NCBI GenBank assembly: GCA_963573315.1
Contig: OY752142.1
Coordinates: 2,418,001 to 2,482,000 of the forward strand
Direction of reading: 5' to 3'
Length of the DNA: 64,000 nucleotides
DNA from: Entomortierella parvispora
Taxonomy: Eukaryota; Mortierellomycota; Mortierellomycetes; Mortierellales; Mortierellaceae
The notes below the pieces were generated by a model, which searched no databases, was not told the origin of the DNA, and worked only from the letters and a program-made list of their open reading frames with translations. Position numbers and translations under genes: made by a program. The stretch's first letter is position 1. Each line of letters starts with the position of its first letter. This document shows positions 45,011-58,789 of the stretch, piece by piece.

Positions 45011-46318
45011 ATGGTATACCCTTAAAGCGTGTTAGCATGGAGGCCATCTGCTCACCCACCACGACTCGGCACCATCCATCGATCCAACCATCGATCTATC
45101 CATCAATCGGCATGCAGCGGGACGCTACTCATCGGGAGGACAGCTTACTTTGCAACCTGGAAGAGTTTCGGCCACCGCCATCGACTTGAGCATCACAATC
45201 AGGATGACATGGGAAGATGCCATGGAAGAGAGAGAGGTTGTTGCAAAAGCTCTGAAAAATGACAGAATCGGCAATCTCTTTCCATTCATCTTTGCCCTTC
45301 TACTGGAACCGGACCACGATCTTCATGCCAGGGGGAATCTATCGCCAATGATATTTTTTCTTTCTTGGTTAAAAAGATCGTCATGATGAGAAGAAGCTGG
45401 TCTCTTGCTGGATTGGTTCGGAAACAGGATCAATCGACTTGAAGACTCGAGGAGGATCTCTCAGCCCATTGGATTCAACGACACTGAGAACGATCATCAA
45501 GTCATCAGGTGCATCAGATTACTCACCAATCACTTTTGTTGCAATGTGAATATAACAGACCTTCAAGAGAAGAAATCACGGACGCAACAAGAACGGTCGT
45601 GGCCACGTCAAGCCCGTCCGCTGCTCTAACTGCTCTCGCTGCGTCCCCAAGGACAAGGCTGTCAAGCGTTACACCGTCCGCCCTATGGTCGAGTTGGCTG
45701 CCGTTCGTGACATCACTGAGGCTCTTGTCTACAAGGGTAAGAAACAGGAACCAACAACAGAAGCGTTTTAGGGATTCTTTACAAAGAACACTTTGAAGAC
45801 GGCGACAGTGGACCCTGCAGTGGAGGAGGAGATTCTGGGACGATCGACGTAGATACCTGAGTCAGTCATCGAGGACTCATGAGATGTTCAAAGGGGCACA
45901 GTCTGGATCATAACAGACGATCGTTCTTTCAGGAAGACTCGTGGACCCAATTGATTGCCAAAGGAATTGGAAAGACTATCGAGTACAGAGAATCATTTAA
46001 TCTGACCTTTCAATTTTCTATTTCCTCAATTCAACAGAGTACACCTTGCCCAAGTTCTACATCAAGATTCACTACTGCATCTCCTGCGCTGTTCACGCTC
46101 ACATTGTCCGTGTCCGCTCCCGCGTCGGTCGTCGCTCCCGTGCTCCCCCACCACGCTTCCGTTTCAAGGTAAATCTTGCTGAAATAATAATGTTGGCGCA
46201 GAGTCTTTTTCCGGTCGCAATTGACTGCACTTTATCATGGTACTTACATTTTTTTCATGGATTGTTTTTGTAGGATGGCAAGAAGGTTGCCCCTCCCCAG
46301 GCTGCCAAGCCCCTGTAA
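45011..46318 (+). CDS. RPS26: 40S ribosomal protein eS26
   Basis: Four exons: 45011-45013 (the ATG alone), 45559-45736, 46038-46168 and 46274-46318, giving 118 residues, the normal size. The joined N-terminus [19 protein letters not shown] matches the family start MTxKRRNxGRxKxGRGHV. Zinc-binding Cys pairs are CSNCSRC and YCISC. The body ([60 protein letters not shown]) is full length. eS26 sits at the mRNA exit channel of the small subunit. The start-codon-only first exon is inferred from the perfect donor (ATG|GTATAC) and acceptor and from the family N-terminus. Intron 1 (545 nt) hosts a probable C/D snoRNA; intron 2 is 301 nt. AATAAA is at 46399-46404. Confidence 0.93.
45376..45495 (+). 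ncRNA. Probable C/D-box snoRNA inside intron 1 of RPS26
   Basis: A perfect C box ATGATGA (45383-45389) and D box CTGA (45484-45487) are bracketed by a perfect terminal stem: GATCGT at 45376-45381 pairs with ACGATC at 45490-45495. Box-to-stem distances (one base, two bases) are right for a kink-turn. The host is a ribosomal protein gene, the classic location for intronic snoRNAs, and the unusually long intron is otherwise unexplained. The RNA would be about 120 nt, with about 94 bases between the boxes. I cannot identify clear internal C'/D' boxes or an rRNA target, so it remains a candidate. Confidence 0.6.
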
Positions 46319-46855
46319 AGAATTGGTCTAGGACTTTTTTGACTGCTTCCTCAAACACCATGCGGGGGTAGCTCTATTCTTTCAGGACTTACCATCCCAA
46401 TAAACGATTCAGGAAAGAGATGTTGATGACACTCTTTTGTTTGGTCTTTATTTCCAGTGCATAGTATATAAGAATGACCCATGGAACACAGCAGAATGGG
46501 TTCTTGTGGGAAGAGTGTGGAGAAGGGAGAAGGATATATCTACAAAAACAAAAAAAAAGGCGAGGCTAGGGGTGACTGAGCAGCTCCCCAATGGAGAGGA
46601 AGCAGGCTGTGTGCCAAGAAAATGACGCCGAGGAGTTTTGTGAACAAGAGCGGCGCGACAGTCGCAATTGCATCTTTGACGTCCCCATTTCATTTTTTTT
46701 CATTTATTCCTGCACTCTTCCATCTATCTTCATCTCTCCCCGTTTGCATCGTCATCATTCCCTCCCAACTTGTCACTCTCTTCCTCTTTCTTCACTAAGC
46801 CCTCCCAGTCGTCAGTCTTCCGAGAAGAAAAAAGAAAGAAACCCCAACAACGTAT
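46319..46855. other. Intergenic between eS26 and the polyQ membrane protein gene
   Basis: 537 bases with the eS26 3' UTR (AATAAA at 46399-46404) and a CT-rich leader before the next ATG (about 46690-46810). No gene is supported. Confidence 0.5.
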
Positions 46856-49903
<3,048 letters not shown>

Positions 49904-50294
49904 TAGATCTTTGTAAATAAATACGTGAAAAATATCCTGAATTACCAGTGCCCATGTCGACTATCGTACTCTGTCCTTTCTCTGTGAAAACACTTTCTTC
50001 TCAATATATGAATTCACTCGCATTGCGTCAGTAGGAGCACTTCCAAGGAATCACTTTTTTTGTTCTCGTTGACCTGTAAGAAACGGAAAGGCAGGTTTCG
50101 CTCTCTTTATTCTAATCTATATCAAGTAGCAAAACTTTTTGTTTTTCAAGATGGTGGGGGATGAGGGGACATTTTTTCTCTTTGTCAAAAAAGAGGGAAT
50201 GGTATCATGATGACGAGAAGGAGGAGGAAGAGGGAGAAGGGGCGGGGAGGAGGGGAATGAGGAGACTACATTTTTAAAAATGAAGCCCACATTT
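49904..50294. other. Convergent intergenic region
   Basis: 391 bases between convergent stop codons. AATAAA at 49916-49921 serves the plus-strand gene. A CT-rich block on the minus strand lies at about 50150-50265. No gene is seen. Confidence 0.5.
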
Positions 50295-52208
50295 TTACTT
50301 GTGGGCAGCGACCTGGAGCCAGACCAAGTCGGGGTGACGGGCAGTCTGGAAATCGTGGTCAAGGTGAACCTGAGCAGGGAAGAACTTGGGGTCGTACTCC
50401 AAGGGGGTGTTGGTCTTGACGGAAGCATAGATCTCACCGACGGGGATGCGGGCATCAGCGGTGGAGGGCAAGTGGGTGGGGGAACCCTTGGCGGTGTAGT
50501 TGATGCCCTTGAGGTCAGCAATCAAGTCCTCGTTGTCCATGACGAAACCACCGGGGAAGGAGAAATAGGCCATGGGGCGCTTGTGGATACCACCAATGAC
50601 AAAGGTCTTGACCTTGTGGGCAATGTTGAATCGGCTCACAACCATCGTGCAAGCAGAACCGCACCAACCGTTGGAGACAATCTTGAGATCAGAGGCCTTC
50701 CAGGGGAAGGGCTTGCTGACTTTGGGCCAAGATCCGTACAAGAAGTAATCGCGCTGGGAATAAGTATCCTTGGTGCCAGCACGGGTGTAAGTGAAAGGCT
50801 TGGTGAACATGGACGAATCCGTGTAAGCCTTGTGAGTCTTCTCGTTACCAAAGCCGCGGGCATCAAAAACGGACCCAGCTTTGGGGCCAGTGATGGCCTT
50901 CTTGGCGGCGCCCTGGACGAACTTGTTGGAGCGGATATCCTGAACAAAGTAGGGCTCATCCTTGGGGAAGAAGAGCGAGTTGATGAAGTAGGCGTAATCA
51001 ATGGATCCACCGCCGTTGAAGGTGACATCAAGGATGACCTTCTTGGCACCGGCCTTCTGGATGGCGGTGAGACCGTCAATGAAGTCTTGGTATCCAGTGT
51101 TGCTGGGCTCCTCAGAGTTGAGGACAATGACGGCGGTGTCAGACTTGTTGAGAATGTAGAAGACAGCGTTAGCGGTAGCCGAGACCTGGGTGGCATGGCT
51201 GATGATGGGGACAGGGGCAGCACCGCCATCGCGAGGGCCGCTGCTGCTACCACCAATCTTCTCCAAACCACGGGAACGCAGAGTCTCAGTGGCGGGGGCA
51301 AGCTTGTCGCCGTTGATGCCGCGAATCTTGTGGTCGCCCTTCTTGTCGCTGCTGGGGGCGGGAGGCTGAGCGCAGATATTCTTGTAGTAGGACTCTGAGT
51401 CAGTGAAGGTGCCGTTGTTGAAACGGGGCTGCAAGAAGAAGGGGACGTCGATCTTCTGGACCTTCTGATTGGCGCACTGGACGGTGTACTTCACAGAGTT
51501 GGCTTTGGGGACATCACTGCGGGCGGCGAAACCACCGACGGTGGCGAACCAGTCGTTCTGCCAGAGGGTGGCAGCAAGGGTGTCGGAGAGACGGACGGAG
51601 GGATCCTTGGAGATTCCGGAGGTCAGGTCAGCAAAGTCCTGGACGACCTTCAAAGCAGGCTTGCCGTCGATGTGGCTGACAATGCAGTCAGTGAGGTCAT
51701 TTTTGGGGACACCAGGGTACTTGTTCGAGGCGCTGAAAACGCGGACATCCTGCTTGCCGTTGATGACGGGAGCGTACAAGGCAATGGGCTGGCGGAAAGA
51801 CACACTCTGATAACACGGAGCGTTGTACGACGCGTGACCATCATTCAAGGAGGCGACCAAAAGGTGAAGCGCGTTGTGGAACTCATAGTCGTTCTTCCAC
51901 TTGTGCTCGCTGATCTTCTTCAATTCAGCGAGGACGTTGACCTTGGGAGTCACGAAGGGGGAGCCAGAGTGAGCCTTGGCAGAGTCGATGAAAGGGTAGA
52001 AGTTGGCGTACAAGTTCTCGAGGGACTCGATAGTCTTGGCAGCAACGTCCTTGTCGAACTTGAAGGTGTTGTAGCAGGCACGGGTGGTGTCGGCGGTGAT
52101 AGTGCCAGCGGCGGCTTCCGTGGCAAGAGTGGCGCAAGGATCAGTGGTGGCGGCGGCAGAGACCACACCAACAGCGGCGATGAGGGAAAGGAGGGCGGTG
52201 AACTTCAT
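50295..52208 (-). CDS. Secreted peptidase S41-like (CPAF/tail-specific protease fold)
   Basis: One exon, 637 residues. The ATG at 52206-52208 starts a signal peptide, MKFTALLSLIAAVGVVSAAA, with cleavage expected after VSA/AAA; the further upstream in-frame start lacks this. The mature protein has an N-terminal helical part with LHLLVASLNDGHASYNAPCY (candidate catalytic His in DGHASY), a PDZ-like middle (TDCIVSHIDGKPALKVVQDF), and a C-terminal S41 domain with ILDVTFNGGGSIDYAYFINS and SNGWCGSACTMVVSRF (candidate Ser nucleophile after Gly, in a Gly-Ser-Ala motif). Fungal members of this family are extracellular or vacuolar endopeptidases. Codon use is strongly biased to C-ending codons, suggesting abundant expression. 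There are no introns, unlike nearly all neighbours. Confidence 0.87.
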   Translation of the reverse strand: MKFTALLSLIAAVGVVSAAATTDPCATLATEAAAGTITADTTRACYNTFKFDKDVAAKTIESLENLYANFYPFIDSAKAHSGSPFVTPKVNVLAELKKISEHKWKNDYEFHNALHLLVASLNDGHASYNAPCYQSVSFRQPIALYAPVINGKQDVRVFSASNKYPGVPKNDLTDCIVSHIDGKPALKVVQDFADLTSGISKDPSVRLSDTLAATLWQNDWFATVGGFAARSDVPKANSVKYTVQCANQKVQKIDVPFFLQPRFNNGTFTDSESYYKNICAQPPAPSSDKKGDHKIRGINGDKLAPATETLRSRGLEKIGGSSSGPRDGGAAPVPIISHATQVSATANAVFYILNKSDTAVIVLNSEEPSNTGYQDFIDGLTAIQKAGAKKVILDVTFNGGGSIDYAYFINSLFFPKDEPYFVQDIRSNKFVQGAAKKAITGPKAGSVFDARGFGNEKTHKAYTDSSMFTKPFTYTRAGTKDTYSQRDYFLYGSWPKVSKPFPWKASDLKIVSNGWCGSACTMVVSRFNIAHKVKTFVIGGIHKRPMAYFSFPGGFVMDNEDLIADLKGINYTAKGSPTHLPSTADARIPVGEIYASVKTNTPLEYDPKFFPAQVHLDHDFQTARHPDLVWLQVAAHK

Positions 52209-53380
52209 TGTAGAGAAAATGTAGAGGAGTGTCCCTGACAAGGGAGGAAGGGGTGAAGGTGGTGAGGGGGAGGGTAAGGGTAGGGTATGAGAGAGAGAAA
52301 TAGTCCAAAGGTTTCTGAGGTGGGACCCACCGAGGCTTTATATACGATTATCCGAGGAGTTGCCCAAGGGCTGTTTGCTAAACTGGGTAGATACATGGCA
52401 GGGCGGATGAGTCGTTGGGTTTGTGTCTTCTCATTTGTCCCCCGCTCTATCATCTTCTCATTCCCCTCCTCGGCTCTCTGCGCCCGCGAAGTCGACATCT
52501 GCACATCTTGGCCAACTTTGGAAGCAAAGGTTGGGCAAGAGGGGGCTAATCAGCACAACACTTGCAAACCTTGAGGCCTAGTCCGGCGTGAATGGATAGG
52601 GATGGACCCAACCTGAGGTATCGACAGAGCCCGACCTTCTCTTTTTCTCTCTCTTTCTCTCGTTCTTTTCTTCTTTTTTATTTTCGTGCTCTCGTCTTAT
52701 CCCTTGCCCACCACTCTCTGCTGCAGGGCTGTCAGTCCGGCATGTGCTCTTTTTTTGCACTCGTTTACGAATAGGAAGAAGGCAAAGGATTTCTAACCTT
52801 CATTTCCCTGGGAGCTCAACAGAGGATTGATTGTCCCCCTGGCACAGGACCCTTGTTGAAAAAAAAATAGGAGGCTCTCAACGCGCCACCCTGCGTTGGC
52901 CGTGGTTGTTGTTGTTCAAAAGGTGGCAAAAATAAAAAAGATCCTCCATTCTGCCCCCAGTGGACCTGATGAGTAAACAACACTTTTGCCCAAGGCGATG
53001 AAAGAGAGCATCGATTCGTCAACGGTTGGCAATTGGGCGCTATGTCCGTTTCTCAGTTTGGAAGGAGAGAAAGGGGAGGGCAAACTCTTCTTCCCTTCAG
53101 CCAAAGCACTCAAAAATGGGGATTTGAGTAAGGTTACTGGTCCAACTGCTCGTTTTTTTCCCAAGAGAAAAAAATCACTCGCACACTCGCACTCACATGC
53201 ACACATGCATATATATATAAAAAGAGCAATTTGCAATTCTGACGAGTTCGTTCGCAAGAAACAAGAAAACCAACAGCATGAAAAACGGGACTACTGTAAC
53301 AGAGGACTAACGGCGTCGACCTGAAATGACTCTTGATGTGCACCTCTCTCCTCCTCCTCTAAAGTCTTTGTCCTTCGTGA

Positions 53381-53419
53381 TGCCTTTCATAAGTGCCTTT
53401 CATAAGTGCCATTCAGAAA
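53381..53419 (+). repeat. Short tandem repeat, 13-base unit
   Basis: TGCCTTTCATAAG occurs twice in direct succession (53381-53393 and 53394-53406), followed by a diverged third copy (TGCCATTCAGAAA). No function is evident. Confidence 0.75.
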
Positions 53420-53652
53420 TGCCTTTTAGCAATGGTCGAGACAATTTTCAATTGTTTCCCGGAACATTAAAAAGCTTGTCGTTTCTTTGTTCAATTGCTT
53501 GATTATCAATCCTCCGCGTACGTGTGCAGGCGCGCGAGAGATGGAGAGGGGATAGGGTCCAGCCAGGTACAGGGGTGCTCTCTTAGTTCATTTCAATTTG
53601 TTGCACAACAGCAACGAATATTGCTCGTTCTGTTCGCCTTGATGTGGTCTAT

Positions 53653-53707
53653 GACACCTTATGAAAACTGAAGAAAAGAGACACCTTATGAAATACTGAT
53701 GAAAAGA
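53653..53707 (+). repeat. Two-copy tandem repeat, 27-28-base unit
   Basis: Two adjacent near-identical units begin GACACCTTATGAAA and end GAAAAGA, differing by about two positions. It lies about 250 bases from the 13-base repeat, which contains the related word TTCATAAG on the opposite strand (CTTATGAA). Confidence 0.75.
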
Positions 53708-54733
53708 GACCTCTTTGCGTCGAAGATGATCACATAAATACGGTGTCATTAGGAAAGGGTACCCGAAAAAGAAAGAAAGGATGGATGTGGGATGGTGCTG
53801 GCGACGCTGCAATTGTGGTTGCGGTGCGGTGGAGGATATAGCCAGTGAAAGGTACTCCCCTCGTGAGCACTTGTTGTCATTAACTCTCTGTCTCTCTCGA
53901 TTTCGGATTTGTTTTGCCGGGTATACCATCCGATAGTAGCTGATAAGTTGAAGAACCCCCTCCCCCCCCACTGAAGTCAAAAAAAAAAAAACTTTATTTG
54001 CTTTTCCCCTGCGCGCTATTCCTCAATTGCTCTCGGTGCAGACATTGGTGCTCCTGGGATGACCGACTTTGCATTATAAGGAGGCGTTAAGTATAAAGGC
54101 GTAATAGTGTCTGTCCTCGAAGTTCTCACCTAGGAACAATAGAGTTGATTGAATATGATTACGCCCCGTTGCATGCTAATCCGCGACAAAAAAAGAGATG
54201 TCTGGCTATTGGATAGCAATCGTCAGTGACGCGCCAAAAGGATCGTGAACTAACGCCACCAATAAATAATTCCTTTCAGAAAGGCGGTCTGCAACGAGCT
54301 CATTTCACTCGCAGAACTCGAGCCAGAACCCAACCTTCTGACTACCGATCAATAGTTAGTGAGGGCCAGAAGAGCCATGGAGGGACGCCAGCTGCCATGT
54401 CGCGTTCCGGAAGATTCAAGAAATGACGTTTACCAACAATGTAGTATCCTCCATTTATCCCAGAGCAATTGGCGGAGTAACTCACTCTGCTGGCAAAGGA
54501 TCACACAGTTAAGGACAGGCGAGAAATGACATGGCTGTTCCGTTTGTGATTCAAGGGTTTCGACGCGCTGCAGTCCAGTCAGTCTGAAAACTTGTTTTTC
54601 TTTTTTAATTTGATGATGATTCCTGCAGGTCAATGCAACCAGTCCCAAGTAATCTACCTGCTCCCCCAAAGTTCTGCCTGTTTTCAGTTTTGATATACGT
54701 TCTTTTCTGTCCATGGCATGTCTTCTAGATCTT

Positions 54734-56076
54734 CTATTGAGGCAGTTCGAATTTTGCGCCCTTCAACACCCTGATGAAAATTTCAAATCATAAAAGATGG
54801 GTTAGTCGCACTGATCCGAGCAGTCATTGGTACACACACAAAGCAATACTTTGGTTACTTACTTTGTGAAGTAGATAAAGAAAAAATCGCAGTAGAGTCC
54901 TGTCTGGATCGTTCCTGCAACCCAGACAATCCAGTCAACATGACCTTCCGCGAAGTAACGGTAAATCCAGTTGACCAAGTACAGAGCACGGTAAGCGCCC
55001 AACGCAAACAGATAGTGAGTTGTGATCACCTCGGCCTCGCCAGTCTTTGTCAACATGAAAAGCTGAGGCAAGATAGCTGCAGCCTCCAGATACACCGAGA
55101 ATGTCCAAAGAATCTATTCGAGACATTTGTACAACCACGAATTAGTAAAAAAACAAAAAAGGGTAAAAAAAAGGGTAAAAAAAAGGGCTGGATGGCATGT
55201 CCTTCTTGTAGAATGAGAATGTAGGTAGAAATGATAAGCACCAAAGTCGATTCCTGGCACCATTGTTGTTTGACGCCATTTGTACAGAAGGAAAGGCAAG
55301 GCAAGTAGTGTTCCAAGATACTGCATCTTTGCTTCTGATCATGGAACGTCAATCGCCACGTCTGTCAGACACTCTTAATTCTGATATGGATCGGGTCCTG
55401 AGAATTGATCAGTCAGGGGCTAGTCCAATGCTTCCCATCTATCAAAACCTCGATTGCGGCAATCCTGGCCCTTGCATTCAAGTCGACGTCCTGTCTTTCC
55501 TGAGTGAGCTGTTTGAGGTACCTAACAACAGAAGTGGCAAAGACAAGGGAAGGGAGACACGTACCTCTTGGAAGGTGAAGGCGTAGTTGGCAACAAGGGC
55601 CAAAACGGCGGCTCCTCCGATGACATACTGCACTTGGAAGGTGTCGAGACGGGGATCATTGGTAGCCTTGAACTTGATCTTCATCAGATAGACAATGTAC
55701 AATGACGATGCGATGAAGAAGATCTTCATGGTGGTGTTATAAAGGGACACGAAGTGTGTGAAGAGATCAAGATAACGCGTCAAGAAGACGGCCGCATAGA
55801 GAGCTTGGGTCTTGAACGAGATTCCTACATGATACAGTGAGAGACGGATCTGTTAGATGGATCGGCGAAAATGAAAGCCTAAAACAGGCGGGTCCAGGTC
55901 CGTGGGTGTGGAGGAGCGGGTGGCAGATGGGGATGCGAGGGGTGTGTAGTAGATGGACGGGGACATGCCTCGGAAAGGGGCATACCTGCGACGGAACGCG
56001 TCTTTTGCATTTTGAGCAGGAGGATCAGGATGGATGCCAGATGCATGAGATCTGCTACGAGACGGAACAGGTTCAT
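54734..56076 (-). CDS. ERD2: ER lumen protein-retaining receptor (K/HDEL receptor)
   Basis: Four exons: 55986-56076, 55565-55824, 54863-55113 and 54734-54770; 212 residues, identical in length to animal KDEL receptors. The start [20 protein letters not shown] and the segments [91 protein letters not shown] and [20 protein letters not shown] match the family throughout. It is a seven-helix Golgi receptor that binds HDEL-type tails in a pH-dependent way and returns escaped ER proteins via COPI. Intron 2 is unusually long (451 nt) and contains A-rich GGGTAAAAAAAA repeats near its end. Confidence 0.97.
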
Positions 56077-57075
56077 GATGATAAAGGCGAGGGGGTGATG
56101 GGGAGGAAGGGGAGGAAGGGTGGGGGTGATGAAGGTAGGGGAAGAGATGGAGGTGAGCTCCTGAGGAAAGTTTTCAGTGGGAGCAAGCGTGGACTGGGAC
56201 AGATGAGAATGGCACGACCGTTGGCAAGGCAGAGCAGAGCAGATTGATTAGGAGTGGAGAAGAAAGGAAGAGAGGAAGGAAGGATGACGACAGAGATGGG
56301 AGTGGAGTGGAGGGAATGGATAAATGACAAGGGCTAGCAAGCAAGGGCAGAGAGCACTGCGAGAACAGAACAGAAATAGAAGGGGATCTCGCCGAAACGG
56401 TGTCTGATGTCTGAGGGCAGACACTAGAAAGAAAGAAAGGGTCGAAGAAGAAGGGGCGAGAGAGGGAGCGGCGCTCACACGGGTCTACTGCGATGGACCG
56501 AGTGGGTGACCCTGGTCTGTGGTGGCAGGCGCTGACTGGGCGGGAGTGAGCGAGTGGACGCATCACGTGATCAATTGGTTCCCTTTTTTTTTTTTCCTTT
56601 TGTTTTTCCACTTCCTGGCGCTGCAAGTGCAGAGATCATCGCCATGATGAGTGTGCAATTGTGCCCACCACCTGCAATCATCTGCCACTTTTGTATACAC
56701 TGTCACTATCACTGTCACTGTCACTGTCACTGTCACTGTACTGTACATGTATACCATCGCCTTCTCTTCTTTTTCTTTTTTGTTGCATTGTTGAATAATT
56801 GTAAATGTCTGATTCAAATCAAACATCTTGATCAAGAATTAGATCAAGCTGCTGCACCATGATCAAAGACTTTCTTCCAAGTTTAACCAATTTGTCTCTC
56901 ATGGCCCCCACAAGGAGGACTAGAGGAAAAAACTTGTTGCTAACACAAAGTCGCACGATCTTAAATGGCAATCGGACAATGGCTGGCAACGGCTTGGGTC
57001 AAAGTTGAGAAACAGAAGATGGCCGCTGGGAGGACTTTTTATATGTACAAGATCGATTTCTATATCACGTGATAT
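56077..57075. other. Intergenic, ERD2 promoter and 3' end of the DUF4604 gene
   Basis: About 1 kb. The ERD2-proximal half (56080-56460) is purine-rich on the + strand, i.e. CT-rich in the ERD2 leader. A (CTGTCA)n hexamer run lies at about 56701-56740. No gene or RNA is supported. Confidence 0.5.
56701..56740 (+). repeat. (CTGTCA)n hexanucleotide microsatellite
   Basis: About six copies of CTGTCA/CTATCA in tandem, ending in CTGTACTGTACATG. Confidence 0.85.
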
Positions 57076-57919
57076 TTATTCTTCGTCGTCAAAGCTGAGC
57101 ATCGATGTTGCGGCCTTGGATGTCTTTTGTTTCTTCTTTGTCCCTGAGCTCTCCACCTTTTTAGACGCGTCTGGTTTCTTTGACCCAGGTCCGGTGATTG
57201 CCGAACCTCCAGCTGCCACTACCCCGGATTTCCGCTTGAGTTGACTGACTTTGGCCTCTGCTTCTGCCAACATGATCTCTTCAAAGCTCTTTTTACCTTT
57301 GCTCGAGTTCAATACTGTCGTTCCTTTGCTGTCTTTTGTGGATTTTTTAGAGCCTTTGGGCCGCCTGAAAAGGATCTTTCCATTCGCATCAACTGGATCC
57401 ACGTCCTCCTCTTCTTCCTCTTCCTCACTCTCACTCTTTCCGTCCCCTAGTGGTGATCCTTTTCCTTCAGCCAGCCGTTTTTGAATTTCTACATCTGATA
57501 GCCCTATTGTAACACAACGACCAGGGATAATAAGCTTCTGATGTCAATCAACTGAGCAAACGATTTCTCCCCTCGTTGTTGGATTCGTTCTTTGCCGCTA
57601 GTTTACCTGCAGGGAGATTTTTTAAAATGTTCTTGACCTGTCGTTCATCCAAGTGTTTCCCGTCTTTCAGAACCACAACCGTAGGACGTTCTTCTTCCCG
57701 CTCATTCAAAATATCATGTGCTGTCTCTTCATCATCGTCCCGATCCTCGTACTCGAATTTAGCCTCGATTCCAATGGGTTTCCGATAGGGGTTTCGCGGG
57801 TCCTTGTTGGCGGCTTCCTCTGACTGACCCGTGAGCATCTTCATGAAGTCGGGCTTTCCTTCTTGAACGTAGGCCAAGTTCTTGCGCATCTGGTGCGGTG
57901 TAACCTTCTTTCCTGACAT
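57076..57919 (-). CDS. DUF4604 (KIAA1143-like) protein
   Basis: Two exons, 57607-57919 and 57076-57503, giving 246 residues. The start MSGKKVTPHQMRKNLAYVQE and features PDFMKML, PTVVVLKDGKHLDERQVKNI, NGKILFRRPKGSKK and the terminal SMLSFDDEE parallel the DUF4604 family (human KIAA1143 has QVSYV, PQVVVLKKGDLS, RIIYRKP and SLLSFDNEDE in the same order). It is small, charged and mostly disordered, and probably nuclear given the Lys-rich tracts. No molecular function is established for the family. The stop codon lies at 57076-57078. Confidence 0.88.
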
Positions 57920-58789
57920 TGTGGATTGTGATGTGTTGATGGATTGTGGAGTGGTGAACACTCTGTGCAATTGAACATGCGCGCGGCCAAAAGTGACTGC
58001 TTGTTGAACGCATGTTTTTGCCACCAAGAAAAATGACGAGCAAAGGGAAGCTCTGAACCCAGCCAGCTCGTCAGCTGAAGTGCAGGCTTGCTGCCGAAGA
58101 AGCTCTTTCTTTGTAGTATCTTACTGGCAGGAATCAGTGATGACCTTCAGAGAACAACCAGGTCAGCAGGCGGTCGCACCGCTAGCTACAATTATTCGAG
58201 CATTGAGAAAAGAGGTAGTCCAACTTTTTTGGGATTAATCTACTCAAGAGTGCCAATCAGGGACATTATCGATAGCGCCATGCAAGTGCATGCTCAAGCA
58301 GCTAATTTAAGACACGCCAAACAGGAGTGAGGAACGAGAAGAGGCATGGAGCGCTTAAAAGTTGTTTGCAAAGGGAACAAAAGTGCTGAAGGACAGAAGG
58401 AAAAGGGAGCAATTACCGGGCGACAAATAAGGTTTATTAAAGAGATTCGGCCGTTGTGTTCAGGTGGAGGTCGACTCTGGATCTCGTCCTTCTCGTCGTT
58501 CCATTTTCACTCTTTTCTTGTCTTTGCTGGGTCGCTCATCCTTCTTTGCAGAGCGCTAGTCAACCCGCAAGCAAGCGGGTGCGACTGAGGATGTGCTGTC
58601 ATTCTCCCTTTTGGGGGTTCGCTCTCCTGTGTCCTTCACTTGTTCCTTTCTTTTCTCCATTCCGTTCTGCATTCACTTCCTCACATCCATTTCTCTCCAT
58701 CACTTTCCATCACTCCCGTCGCCACTCCCTCCACCCTGCGTCCTCTATACCCCTCCCTCTGACACCCAATCGGCACTATCACCAAACCT
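57920..58789. other. Divergent intergenic region between the DUF4604 and WW-domain genes
   Basis: 870 bases. The part next to the WW-domain gene (about 58590-58780) is CT/AC-rich leader. No further gene is seen. Confidence 0.5.

Larger units (their letters stand above)
52209..54733. other. Long intergenic region (2.5 kb) upstream of the S41 protease
   Basis: The first 150 bases hold the protease promoter; a TATA-like sequence (TTTATATACG on the + strand) is at about 52336-52345. The rest has only short ORFs without conserved content. Two small tandem repeats are listed separately. No tRNA or transposon was recognised. Confidence 0.45.

Noticed and set aside
50280-51398. 372-codon plus-strand ORF opposite the S41 protease
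   Set aside because: It is Gly/Val/Asp-rich and antisense to a well-supported protease gene with strong codon bias, which creates long antisense frames. No motifs.
55144-55190. A-rich GGGTAAAAAAAA repeats in ERD2 intron 2
   Set aside because: Simple-sequence slippage inside an intron. It could mark a polypyrimidine tract but shows no further structure.
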